Assembly (NCBI GenBank): GCA_036877525.1
Contig: JAZGTH010000013.1
Coordinates: forward strand, 9,552,001 to 9,616,000
Length of the DNA stretch: 64,000 nt
Direction of reading: 5' to 3'
DNA from: Chromobotia macracanthus
Lineage: Eukaryota; Chordata; Actinopteri; Cypriniformes; Botiidae
Shown piece after piece: positions 61,501 to 64,000 of the stretch; position 1 is the stretch's first letter; each line of letters begins with the position of its first letter. The position numbers and the translations under genes were made by a program. The notes below the pieces were generated by a model. It saw only the letters and a program-made list of their open reading frames with translations. It made no database searches and was not told the DNA's origin.

Positions 61501-62613
61501 AGGAATGACTCGTCTTCACAGATGACGTGAATAAAATTTCGGGCTGTCAGAAAAGAATCAATAAGTGGACTGTAAATTTTGATTTTACAATATCATCCTA
61601 TTTCAGAATTGGAATCAATTTCGATTTGCAACCTTACAAATATTCCTGACATTAAGCCATCAAATTCCAAAACAAAGAACAATAACATAATCTTGAATAA
61701 ATTATCTTGACATTTTTGGGGCAGGTGCATTTCGGCAGGTGTAGTAAATGTCATTTTTAAAGCTTGTGCTGACAGTGTTGTAACTGGTCCAGATGTTTTT
61801 TAGTTGAGTCAGAGACCCACAGTGGAGCAGTTACGACAAGCCAAAATCCTGATCCGCTTTAGTGATTACGTGGAGGTGGCGGATGCTCAGGACTACGACA
61901 GACGCACAGACAAACCATGGACACGGCTGACTGCAGCTGACAAGGCAAGTGTGATTATAGAACCTGATGACCTGCAGAGTGCTTGGATGAAATGCAGAAA
62001 TATTGGTGTCAGAGATGTAAGTCTAGTGTGACAGCATTGAGGCTCCAGGACACTGGCAGTTTTGCTGGACTGACAATTTTCATTTCGGAATATCAAATCC
62101 AAAAGACCTAAAATACAAGAGAAACCAGGAAAAAAAAAAACAGCACTTTCCATGAATAGGGTGTAAAATAGGGCTTAAGACTGATAAGTGCCAAATTTGT
62201 AACCTCAAGAAAATGTTCAAAAAGCTACACTGAATATTTCATGAACTGTTTTATTTGTTTTATATTTTTGTTTACAATTTTGCCACCCTGTTACAAAATT
62301 TGGGTATGTGTAAATAGTTTAAAATCTTATTTTGTGTGATTTCTATTGTTTTCTACCAATTAACAGAAAACAAATATAAATACTTTAAAAACACAATTAA
62401 CAGTGTATCTATGTAAGTCTTAAAGCAAGAAGCCACAAAACACCACATGCTACAGGAATAAGAAGTGCCTTGCAAGAACTTGCATTAAAATAACTTTTTT
62501 GTTTGTGTTATGTGTTTTGTTTGCATGTGGCTACAGGCTGCTATCAGGAAAGAGCTGAATGATTATAAGAGCTATGAGATGGAGGTGCATGAATCCAGTC
62601 GACATCTGACCAG
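16520..62613 (+). CDS. phactr1: phactr1: phosphatase and actin regulator 1, partial (last exon outside)
   Basis: PHACTR1 binds monomeric actin through RPEL motifs and protein phosphatase 1 through its C-terminus, steering dephosphorylation of cytoskeletal proteins and responding to actin levels. Coding exons (+): 16520-16610 or 33493-33724, then 36823-36987, 40086-40166, 40484-40603, 43748-43951, 44649-44886, 48627-48799, 49669-49825, 53810-53865, 59066-59127, 61804-61944, 62537-62613. Every junction is in phase. The main product has about 521 residues so far. Parts in order: basic patch KPWKWRKKK (about 68-76), N-terminal RPEL (about 86-113), proline-rich region (about 150-300), acidic stretch, three RPEL motifs (about 369-465), PP1-binding end. 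Human PHACTR1 is 580 residues. Residues match PHACTR1 better than PHACTR2-4, for example in the EEVEKL, SPPLPPKK and DCDDDKEN segments. The final exon lies beyond 64000. Confidence 0.93.
16611..18779. other. phactr1 first intron, proximal part
   Basis: Intronic sequence without a recognisable element. A TA-rich run lies at about 18470-18510. Short ORFs here have no family features. Confidence 0.5.
18780..20460 (-). mobile_element. LINE fragment (L2/CR1-like reverse transcriptase)
   Basis: On the minus strand the C-terminal part reads KLQLVQNVAAR, the palm region reads YGVPQGSVLGPL with FHCYADNTQLFIS (the usual YADDTQLYIS with D changed to N), and ALAWFKSYL precedes it. Frames shift several times. 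The 20300-20455 end matches 52950-53090, so both come from the same family. It lies antisense in the first intron of phactr1 and is inactive. Confidence 0.8.
22919..23220. repeat. Direct repeat, copy 1
   Basis: About 300 bases closely match 23681-24000 in the same orientation, including GGGATTGTCACCAAATTTGG followed by AAAATAATATACCAAGACAT. The copies are 460 bases apart. Confidence 0.8.
23681..24000. repeat. Direct repeat, copy 2
   Basis: Second copy of the 22919-23220 sequence with small indels, including an A-rich expansion near 23880. Part of the modular repeat family. Confidence 0.8.
24682..26670 (+). pseudogene. Polinton protein-primed DNA polymerase B, broken
   Basis: The start (24682-24909) resembles the Polinton polymerase N-terminus (FFTKQLENIMQS, VDDSLVLKVSV). 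At 25195-25600 lies the Cys/His-rich insert (HCRYVCDVCNDPDC, CSDC, then YCQICNRRYH). At 25765-26045 the FGGRTNTYKLY segment leads to polymerase motif A in the form YIDFPSLYP, followed by LHPVLPYSTGKLMF. At 26227-26670 motif B appears as KLLLNSLWGRF, then GGPKTYGYRTAKGNV. Motif C (normally with a DTDS core) is missing. Stops and frameshifts separate the pieces and the exonuclease domain is not recognisable. Confidence 0.85.
25707..25747 (-). repeat. Short SINE tail fragment
   Basis: TACATTTACATTTAGGCATT and flanking bases match the 3' tail of the tRNA-derived SINE seen at 30236 and 53389. It sits inside the polymerase pseudogene. Confidence 0.5.
26700..27235 (+). pseudogene. Polinton packaging ATPase (FtsK/HerA-like), broken
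   Basis: The Walker A motif appears as SSPSNSGKSFF near 26790-26820. After an internal deletion and a frameshift, the Walker B motif appears as NLLIIDDMM near 26915-26945. Conserved downstream segments follow: EKVFTQYVHH, SAIFIVQNLF, SLNTNYLVLFKKPRD and GRQMYPGN. Family members package the element's DNA into virus-like capsids. At least two frame changes make it non-functional. Confidence 0.85.
27336..28215 (+). pseudogene. Conserved Polinton protein of unknown function, broken
   Basis: The piece 27336-27535 is a basic region (ALNVLYGNIPFTP, then KKTGVKRKRQ) that recurs in Polintons. It is followed by a VPQQQLEKLK helix and, at 28015-28190, the motif pair GEFVYKGN..GGSHLQDLV with TGWNEFL, also typical of Polinton and nematode or cnidarian relatives. 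Its role is not established. Several frameshifts and stops separate the parts, and a TAGTAGATG microrepeat at about 27885-27915 interrupts it. Confidence 0.6.
28229..28965 (-). pseudogene. Polinton structural-type protein (F54H12.2-like), broken
   Basis: On the minus strand the piece starts MAFTNTGYVVELL and continues HSDIFFQEKLMLNGVDIKI, then SLFVKKVSVSP and ERLGHAQALL. This is the hallmark of the proteins often annotated F54H12.2-like in animal genomes and carried by Polintons. The second half (28585-28229) has the LQPEYESG..VRAFYQLL segment but in a broken frame. A structural (capsid-associated) role is family inference. Confidence 0.7.
28980..29590. other. Unassigned part of the Polinton region
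   Basis: No recognisable coding sequence. Probably decayed Polinton DNA or a later insertion between two structural genes. It contains a CATATATGCAT-rich run at about 29085-29115. Confidence 0.4.
29600..30141 (-). pseudogene. Polinton jelly-roll-like structural protein, broken
   Basis: The N-terminal part (30141-29917) has LRFTLKTGYYDDLFFLIREI, resembling the G-x-Y-xx-xxx-LI-xxIN segment of Polinton minor structural proteins. The C-terminal part (29804-29610) has NKPHYASINK..ITDIAIEVKD and VPFNYGKVVVKFHFRP, a conserved end of the same family. The middle is missing or shifted. The capsid role is inferred from the family. Confidence 0.65.
30236..30370 (-). mobile_element. tRNA-derived SINE (HAmo-like), 5' truncated
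   Basis: It is the reverse complement of the SINE at 53389. It has the tail TACATTTACGCATTTGGCAG, the AAGCGACTTACAGTGCATTC core and the tRNA-derived B-box region GGGAATCGAACCCACAACCT. The A-box end is missing. It is inserted in the Polinton remnant between the structural and integrase pieces. Confidence 0.8.
30371..30420. repeat. Short tandem repeat next to the SINE
   Basis: GTTTATAGGAG and the longer AGTTTATAGGAGAAGCCAGT are repeated two to three times. Confidence 0.7.
30552..30851 (-). pseudogene. Polinton integrase C-terminal chromodomain fragment
   Basis: The 99-residue minus-strand ORF begins within NYKEEYFTVTACIPRNPPVY and continues through IIKGSFYEQELQ to a chromodomain-like end with VKWFGWPSKFNCWVPEKD. 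This is the usual C-terminal part of Polinton retroviral-type integrases. The catalytic core that should lie upstream (higher coordinates) is gone. The next sequence is a DIRS-like element. Confidence 0.75.
31000..32910 (-). mobile_element. DIRS-like retroelement with reverse transcriptase and RNase H remnants
   Basis: On the minus strand the 5' end at about 32905 has GTTCCCTTTTAAGGGAACTC followed by GGGAACGCC, the terminal-repeat layout also seen at 13488. Reverse transcriptase follows: FKMLTLKQTIMQI and TDLKD near 31740-31690, then ILNYIDNWLILAQSE near 31510 (active-site YIDD changed to YIDN). LRTKGFSPRGNP comes next, and then an RNase H piece with TDNTTVVS. About 80 residues between the palm and LRTKGFSP are deleted. 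It is antisense in phactr1 intron 1 and defective. Confidence 0.75.
33060..33492 (+). promoter_or_regulatory. phactr1: Probable promoter/5' UTR of the alternative phactr1 first exon
   Basis: The sequence just before 33493 becomes less AT-rich and ends in a CCACCACCACCATTATCATC run and a good start context (CTCCATGG). A TAA in the start frame at about 33405 lies upstream, and no AG acceptor is needed to explain the exon. This suggests a second transcription start inside intron 1. No TATA box was identified. Confidence 0.4.
33493..33724 (+). CDS. phactr1: phactr1 alternative coding exon 1b
   Basis: ATG with good context opens 77 codons plus one base, ending at GACG before GTGAGT, a strong donor. 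The phase is the same as exon 1a, and the G joins CA at 36823 to make Ala. The peptide is basic in the middle (KPQKKGFSLVRMM, YRKQNKKPQQ) and ends with a His/Cys-rich segment, HCHIGKEIKHICGNC. I do not recognise this start from PHACTR1 proteins I know. The coding call rests on phase, donor and start context. Confidence 0.65.
33725..34960. other. Intron after exon 1b, no element recognised
   Basis: Overlapping ORFs at 33768-34147 on both strands lie directly behind the exon 1b donor and have no family features. The rest is AT-rich. Confidence 0.5.
34965..36110. repeat. LINE 3'-end-like interspersed repeat
   Basis: It begins AATTTATTTATATAGCATTT, a fish LINE 3' terminus. Its later part (about 35800-36105, with GCAGCTATAACATCACACTG) matches 52500-52770, and its earlier part matches 49970-50430. 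It is an older relative of the family at 10665 and 50437. Confidence 0.65.
36823..36987 (+). CDS. phactr1: phactr1 coding exon 2 (basic nuclear-localisation patch)
   Basis: The acceptor TTTTTCTACAG precedes CAGAAGAGG. It encodes AEEVEKLASIRPES, then LGRLFKPWKWRKKKSEKFRQ, the most conserved N-terminal block of the PHACTR family and a nuclear-import signal that actin binding can mask. The donor is GTAAAC. Entry and exit are both in phase 1, so either first exon can be used. Confidence 0.92.
36988..38310. other. phactr1 intron, proximal part
   Basis: AT-rich. The segment 37800-38090 looks like decayed repeat DNA (purine-rich, ending in an A-run) but was not assigned to a family. No genes. Confidence 0.4.
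38313..39250 (+). repeat. Modular non-coding repeat family, copy
   Basis: It starts GATGACGGGCCCAAGCACTT followed by CAGCGCCATCGCCACC, nearly identical to the start at 41514. Inside are repeated blocks, such as TGTCTTGGCATAATATTTGC and a GTTGCCATGGCAAC block, that recur at 41.8 and 54.7 kb and in reverse at 22-24 kb. No coding capacity. Confidence 0.7.
40086..40166 (+). CDS. phactr1: phactr1 coding exon 3 (N-terminal RPEL motif)
   Basis: Encodes ALEKKMSMRQSREELVKRGV and LKGILEK, the N-terminal RPEL motif that binds one G-actin. The acceptor is TTGGCAG and the donor GTTTGT. Its 81 bases are in phase 1 at both ends, so skipping would keep the frame. Confidence 0.92.
40484..40603 (+). CDS. phactr1: phactr1 coding exon 4
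   Basis: The acceptor is TATTTCAG and the donor GTGAGAG. It encodes a Ser/Asp-rich low-complexity linker (DSRVSGAKQAGRLESG). Sequence conservation is weak, as in this part of all PHACTR proteins. Position, phase and strong sites support it. Confidence 0.8.
40604..41500. other. phactr1 intron, proximal part
   Basis: Non-coding, AT-rich, no element recognised. Confidence 0.5.
41505..42720 (+). repeat. Modular non-coding repeat family, copy
   Basis: It begins AAGCAGCGATGACGGGCCCA. Two similar internal modules start with GGCGCTATGACTGTGACTCA (41664) and a GGCGCTACGACTGT version (about 41896). Each module is about 235-250 bases and goes through TCATCAGCC and TTGCCAAGTTTG-type blocks. The copy ends in AGCACTTTGTGCTTGAACCC. 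No protein coding. Confidence 0.7.
42721..43747. other. phactr1 intron, distal part
   Basis: Non-coding. A short TTGTCTTG repeat run lies at about 43636-43660. Confidence 0.5.
43748..43951 (+). CDS. phactr1: phactr1 coding exon 5 (proline-rich)
   Basis: The acceptor is GTTTTCAG and the donor GTAAAAT. The 204 bases (68 codons, phase 1 to phase 1) encode LTLPPKKSVTFSNDLQKPP and then QPPALPPKPFSRLANHSK, which looks like an SH3 or EVH1 binding stretch. The 580-residue human form lacks a clear equivalent, so this is probably a cassette exon. Skipping keeps the frame. Confidence 0.82.
43924..44000 (+). repeat. 45-bp local duplication across the exon 5 donor
   Basis: TTCTCCAGACTGGCCAATCA and the next bases, ending exon 5, recur about 45 bases downstream as TTCTCCAGACTGACCAATCA. 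In the second copy the donor AAAGGTAAAATC has become AAAGATCAAAA. Confidence 0.85.
44112..44348. mobile_element. Palindromic MITE
   Basis: A 237-bp element with ends TTAAAG and CTTTAA. The left end has AGTTCACCCAAAAATGAAAA and the right end the imperfect reverse complement. This is a very abundant fish MITE type. It is non-coding and sits in a phactr1 intron. Confidence 0.8.
44649..44886 (+). CDS. phactr1: phactr1 coding exon 6
   Basis: The acceptor is CTGTGATCAG and the donor GTTTGTG. It encodes VPCLQGKLSPPLPPKKLMIY, closely matching the KLSPPLPPKK block of PHACTR1, then a Ser/Pro-rich run and SSCIIDELQKTLQRLE. The exit is phase 2, and the final AG joins C at 48627 to make Ser. Confidence 0.92.
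44890..46440. other. phactr1 intron, with probable decayed repeat
   Basis: No gene. The stretch 45560-46200 has a more structured, GC-richer composition (GTTTATTAAAC.., then GAGGGAGAGAGCG) that suggests an old LTR or similar repeat, but no pair of ends was found. Confidence 0.35.
46441..46514. repeat. (TA)n microsatellite with (CA)n end
   Basis: An uninterrupted run of about 30 TA units followed by ACACACACAC. It is likely highly variable in length between individuals. Confidence 0.97.
46515..47035. other. Intronic stretch with an unassigned 132-codon ORF
   Basis: The frame 46626-47024 is open for 132 codons and ends Cys-rich (CRTCNNCNTHCC). No family is recognised. It abuts the DIRS-like gag region and may be part of a retroelement. 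Confidence 0.3.
47040..48165 (+). mobile_element. DIRS-like retroelement: 5' region and gag
   Basis: The untranslated start contains CACTCACTCGATGTTATGTC and TTCGGGTATAAAAGGGAGAT, a TATA-like promoter also typical of these cyprinid elements. The gag follows in several frames: DGHNLCLNCLGHAHAE (zinc-knuckle-like), later DELLIAALECG and KMMAVLSQAAL. No polymerase follows. It lies in the same direction as phactr1, in the intron before coding exon 7. Confidence 0.65.
48298..48578. mobile_element. Palindromic MITE, second copy
   Basis: A relative of the 44112 element. The left end contains GGTTCACCCAAAATGAAAAT and TTACTCACGCTCATGTAATT. The right end is the imperfect reverse complement, closing with CTCTTTAA. 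It lies just upstream of coding exon 7. Confidence 0.75.
48627..48799 (+). CDS. phactr1: phactr1 coding exon 7 (acidic stretch)
   Basis: The acceptor is GGTTTTCAG. It encodes PTVVIDCDDDKENIPNELNY, matching the PTVVIECDDNKENVP block of human PHACTR1, then a run of 13 acidic residues (DEEEEEDEEEDDD). The donor GTTTGTAA is set by phase: ending at 48799 gives AGC (Ser) when joined to 49669. Other GT choices would shift the frame. Confidence 0.92.
48840..49668. repeat. Intron with a GGTTAGG-rich fish repeat up to exon 8
   Basis: 49180-49260 holds degenerate GGTTAAGGTTAG units. Around it lie blocks typical of a common fish repeat (TCCTCATGAGGAAACAAG, GTCCCCATAAAACCAATG). The repeat ends in ATGTGTGTGTGTAG, which is also the splice acceptor of coding exon 8. 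Confidence 0.6.
49669..49825 (+). CDS. phactr1: phactr1 coding exon 8 (first C-terminal RPEL)
   Basis: Encodes KDSLAVKLSNRPSERELQEK followed by NILPLQTDEERL and IGTKLT, the first of three C-terminal RPEL motifs (RPSEREL), which bind G-actin. The acceptor is GTGTGTGTAG, poor in pyrimidine runs, and the donor is GTAATC. The exit is phase 2, joined to 53810 to make Arg. Confidence 0.95.
49960..53100 (-). mobile_element. Nested LINE copies (L2/CR1-like), antisense in a phactr1 intron
   Basis: The younger copy starts at 50437 with TTCAACTTTATTTGTATAGC. On the minus strand it carries the reverse-transcriptase C-terminus at 51375-51920 (KLQLVQNAAARMLTR, LHWLPVKYRINFKILLL, APKLWNDLPSNVRDSE) and palm pieces at 52100-52340 (FHCYTDDTQLYIS, with the catalytic YADD-type motif as YTDD). 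An older relative seems to flank it: 49970-50430 and 52500-52790 both match the repeat at 34965-36110. All frames are broken. Confidence 0.8.
53389..53550 (+). mobile_element. tRNA-derived SINE (HAmo-like), full-length head
   Basis: The tRNA-like head has the A box (TAGCTCAGTGGTAGAGC) and B box (GGTTGTGGGTACAATTCC), followed by the core TGTAAGTCGCTTTGGATGAA and a tail of AAATGTAAA repeats. The head looks like a tRNA gene, but the attached core and tail make it a SINE. Confidence 0.85.
53810..53865 (+). CDS. phactr1: phactr1 coding exon 9 (second C-terminal RPEL)
   Basis: The acceptor is GTTTGACAG and the donor GTAAGT. It encodes RLSQRPTAEELEQRNILK, a textbook RPEL motif identical to human PHACTR1 over its core. 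Confidence 0.95.
54040..55400 (+). repeat. Modular non-coding repeat family, copy with at least three modules
   Basis: Modules begin near 54236 (ATGACTGTGACTCACAATAG), 54510 (GTGACTGTGGCTCACAATAG) and 55010 (ATAACTTTGACTCACAATAA). They run through AAATCACTCAATGCA-type, CACTTCCTGTT-type and CACCATGGCAAC-type blocks and a GTCTTGGCAT block. The same units appear at 38.3 and 41.5 kb. No coding capacity. Confidence 0.7.
56804..58048 (-). mobile_element. Tc1/mariner element with about 210-bp inverted repeats
   Basis: The left end CAACCCCAAATCAGAAAAAG and the right end are inverted copies over about 210 bases (56804-57017 and 57838-58048). TA dinucleotides flank both ends (56802-56803, 58049-58050), as expected for a Tc1 target duplication. 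The insertion is inside the 3' UTR of a LINE. The total of 1245 bp is short for a complete Tc1 element. Confidence 0.92.
57027..57784 (-). pseudogene. Tc1 transposase, catalytic part with a premature stop
   Basis: The minus-strand reading shows the three catalytic acidic residues of the DDE family: LWSDES near 57590, QQDNAKPH near 57310, and the E of SPDLSPIENVW near 57220. A TAA at 57491-57489 interrupts the frame between the first and second, at a place where Gln is usual. The N-terminal paired-like DNA-binding domain is largely missing, since only about 820 bp lie between the inverted repeats. Confidence 0.85.
58350..59065. other. phactr1 intron, distal part
   Basis: AT-rich, with a C-run near 58350. 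No gene or clear element. Confidence 0.5.
59066..59127 (+). CDS. phactr1: phactr1 coding exon 10
   Basis: The acceptor is CTGTCCCACAG and the donor GTGAGC. It encodes PRNEQDEMEEKREIRCRLSH plus K, the linker between the second and third C-terminal RPEL motifs. Where human PHACTR1 has RRLTRK this copy has CRLSHK. The exit is phase 0. Confidence 0.93.
59740..61440 (+). mobile_element. DIRS-like retroelement: RNase H end and tyrosine recombinase
   Basis: 60000-60290 has the conserved block ending the polymerase protein (LDTDTLAHRWP-like, then QLLGKVREEGEQVVIVAPFW). 60480-60640 resembles the recombinase N-terminus. 60745-61000 has PLFEPLKAGKLSALSRKTA and CAVHALHIYLCHTDEFKSSE followed by LFIHFGG, as in the tyrosine recombinases of these elements. 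The catalytic R-H-R-Y set cannot be traced in one frame. It lies in sense orientation in the intron before coding exon 11 and is defective. Confidence 0.72.
61804..61944 (+). CDS. phactr1: phactr1 coding exon 11 (third RPEL and PP1-binding region)
   Basis: The acceptor is TGTTTTTTAG. It encodes LSQRPTVEQLRQAKILIRFS and continues DYVEVADAQDYDRR to KPWTRLTAADK, the RPEL plus the start of the phosphatase-1-binding surface. The exon must end at 61944 to stay in frame, and the next bases are GCAAGT, a GC donor. The RPEL core reads RPTVEQL, with Gln where the family usually has Glu. Confidence 0.95.
61945..62536 (+). other. phactr1: phactr1 GC-AG intron
   Basis: The donor AAG/GCAAGT is the classic strong GC-type site. 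The acceptor is GTGGCTACAG before 62537. Joining them gives TAADKAAIRKEL, exactly the PHACTR1 sequence. The nearest GT (61948) would shift the frame. Confidence 0.85.
62537..62613 (+). CDS. phactr1: phactr1 coding exon 12 (PP1-binding C-terminus)
   Basis: Encodes AAIRKELNDYKSYEMEVHES followed by SRHLT and two bases of an Arg codon, then the donor GTGAAG. The family ends four residues later (RFHRP), so one tiny last exon is expected. It was not found between 62614 and 64000. Confidence 0.94.
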
Positions 62614-62619
62614 GTGAAG

Positions 62620-63352
62620 TGCATCACATCACACACACAAACCAATATCAGAACATCCATGTGCTGTACAATCGGATCCAAATGTCTGAGACCAAATCTG
62701 TGGGGTGTCTTGCTCTTTCCCAGCTAACAATTTTAGGTTGTTAGAACATTACCATTAAGTAACAAAATATTTAAAATATATTTATTTAATATTTAATAAT
62801 TCTTAACAACTAATAACAAAAATGTTATTCTTAATGTTAATAATGTTGCTGAGAACCCAATGTTACCCATTGTTCTGACAACATTCCCTGTTAGTACTCA
62901 GTTCATGTCATATTAGTACACAAACATGAATTTGGTCACTAGAAAGAGATTGGATCACTAAACATGGGGACGCTGATGACAGTTTTCTGTGATATGTTTG
63001 TGAGGTCACACATTCACATGGCATCAGCAATATCTTTTATGATTTGTTTTGTTTATCATGCATCTTTATTACAGTGCAGTCATAAAATAGACAACCGTTC
63101 TCTATTATTTTCGATGGGCATGAACTGCTCATGTTCACCGTTTTTGGTCTATCATGTCAATTTTTAGGCAAAAAAAATTACGTTTTTGTAATTTACGTTT
63201 AAAAATTATGTTTTTGTAATTACTTTTTTGCAAAAAAAGTATGTTTTGGTGTACTGGAACAATTCTGACAATGGAACACACTCTAGAAAGTGTAGTGTAC
63301 TAGATAGATTATGATGCACTATGTTATTCAATGACTACTTTTGCATGGAAAG
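62620..63352. other. Last phactr1 intron, proximal part
   Basis: AT-rich non-coding sequence. A small inverted or tandem A/T structure lies at about 63170-63240 (TTACGTTTTTGTAATTTACG). No gene. Confidence 0.5.
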
Positions 63353-64000
63353 TTTTGAAATCATTTTATTGATCTGACTATATTCTGATTAGAAACTATT
63401 ACACTATTGATGCTGTTAAAGCCACCTCAGAAGATTGAAAATGCTGCCACACCAACAAGTGACAGTTTAAAGGAAGTTTGCCAGGTAGCTTATTATTGTA
63501 GAAGTTCTTAAGAATGTTCCATGCAAATTCCATGCAAATTGAAGCTCATAAGATGTTGTTTGGCTGAATCATCATGGAGCTTTAGGTTTTGGTTATGCTA
63601 ATAACAGTATTGTACATACTGTCATTAAAGCAAAACTTTTTTCACATTTTTTCACAATTTTTTCACAGTTTTGCCATTTTAAAAATGATCTTTTGAAATC
63701 ATTTTATTGATCTGACTATATTCTGATTAGAAACTATTACACTATTGATGCTGTTAAAGCCACCTCAGAAGATTGAAAATACTGCCACACCAACAAGTGA
63801 CAGTTTAAAGGAAGTTTGCCAGGTAGCTTATTATTGTAGAAGTTCTTAAGAATGTTCCTTGCAAATTCCATGCAAATTGAAGCTCATAAGATGTTGTTTG
63901 GCTGAATCATCATGGAGCTTTAGGTTTTGGTTATGCTAATAACAGTATTGTACATACTGTCATTAAAGCAAAAATTTTTTCACATTTTTTCACAATGCAT
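63353..64000. repeat. 338-bp tandem repeat running off the window end
   Basis: 63353-63690 and 63691-64000 are two head-to-tail copies starting TTTTGAAATCATTTTATTGA. They differ at only a few positions (for example GAAAATGCTG against GAAAATACTG). The second copy is cut by the end of the window, so more copies may follow. Confidence 0.95.

Noticed and set aside
62614..64000. Search for the last phactr1 exon (family end RFHRP)
   Set aside because: No acceptor followed by a suitable short open sequence was found. The exon is assumed to lie beyond the window.

Overview
The window is vertebrate DNA, almost certainly from a cyprinid fish (carp, goldfish or barbel-like). The evidence is short exons with GT-AG introns, a tandem-array-style C2H2 zinc-finger gene, cyprinid-type tRNA-derived SINEs, palindromic MITEs, a Tc1 element, DIRS-like tyrosine-recombinase retroelements and a Polinton/Maverick remnant. 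Nothing bacterial is present: no operons and no CRISPR.

Layout. (1) 1-5 kb: a two-coding-exon C2H2 zinc-finger gene on + (coding 1254-1338 and 1822-2846, nine fingers). It is followed by a foldback element (about 2.92-3.65 kb) and a broken duplicate of the gene's 3' end (4241-4682). (2) 5-16.5 kb: transposon debris, namely a DIRS-like gag/RNase H fragment on - (5.65-7.0 kb), a LINE 3' end (10.67-11.28 kb), a Ty3/gypsy integrase fragment on - (11.3-11.9 kb) and a DIRS-like 5' end on + (13.49-14.4 kb). (3) 16.5 kb to beyond the end: one large + strand gene, phactr1 (phosphatase and actin regulator 1). Twelve coding exons were placed by splice phase and by similarity to PHACTR1. Two are alternative first exons: 16520-16610, which gives the family-typical start, and 33493-33724, a different 77-residue start. 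Both end in phase 1 and both can join the common exon at 36823. The last exon, a few codons, lies past base 64000.

The gene product carries an N-terminal RPEL motif after a basic nuclear-localisation patch, a proline-rich middle, an acidic stretch, three C-terminal RPEL motifs and the PP1-binding C-terminus. It would bind G-actin and protein phosphatase 1. One intron uses a GC donor (61945).

The phactr1 introns hold nearly all the rest. The 20-kb first intron contains a LINE fragment (18.8-20.5 kb), copies of a modular non-coding repeat (about 20.7-24 kb), a decayed Polinton (about 24.6-30.9 kb: protein-primed DNA polymerase B, packaging ATPase, structural proteins, integrase chromodomain) and a DIRS-like element (31.0-32.9 kb, -). 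Later introns hold more copies of the modular repeat, two palindromic MITEs, a (TA)n tract, a DIRS-like gag (47.0-48.2 kb), nested LINE copies (49.96-53.1 kb), a SINE (53.39 kb), a LINE with a Tc1 element inside it (55.4-58.3 kb) and a DIRS-like recombinase region (59.7-61.4 kb). The window ends in a 338-bp tandem duplication. All transposon genes seen are broken by stops, shifts or deletions. All assignments come from reading the sequence; no database search was run.
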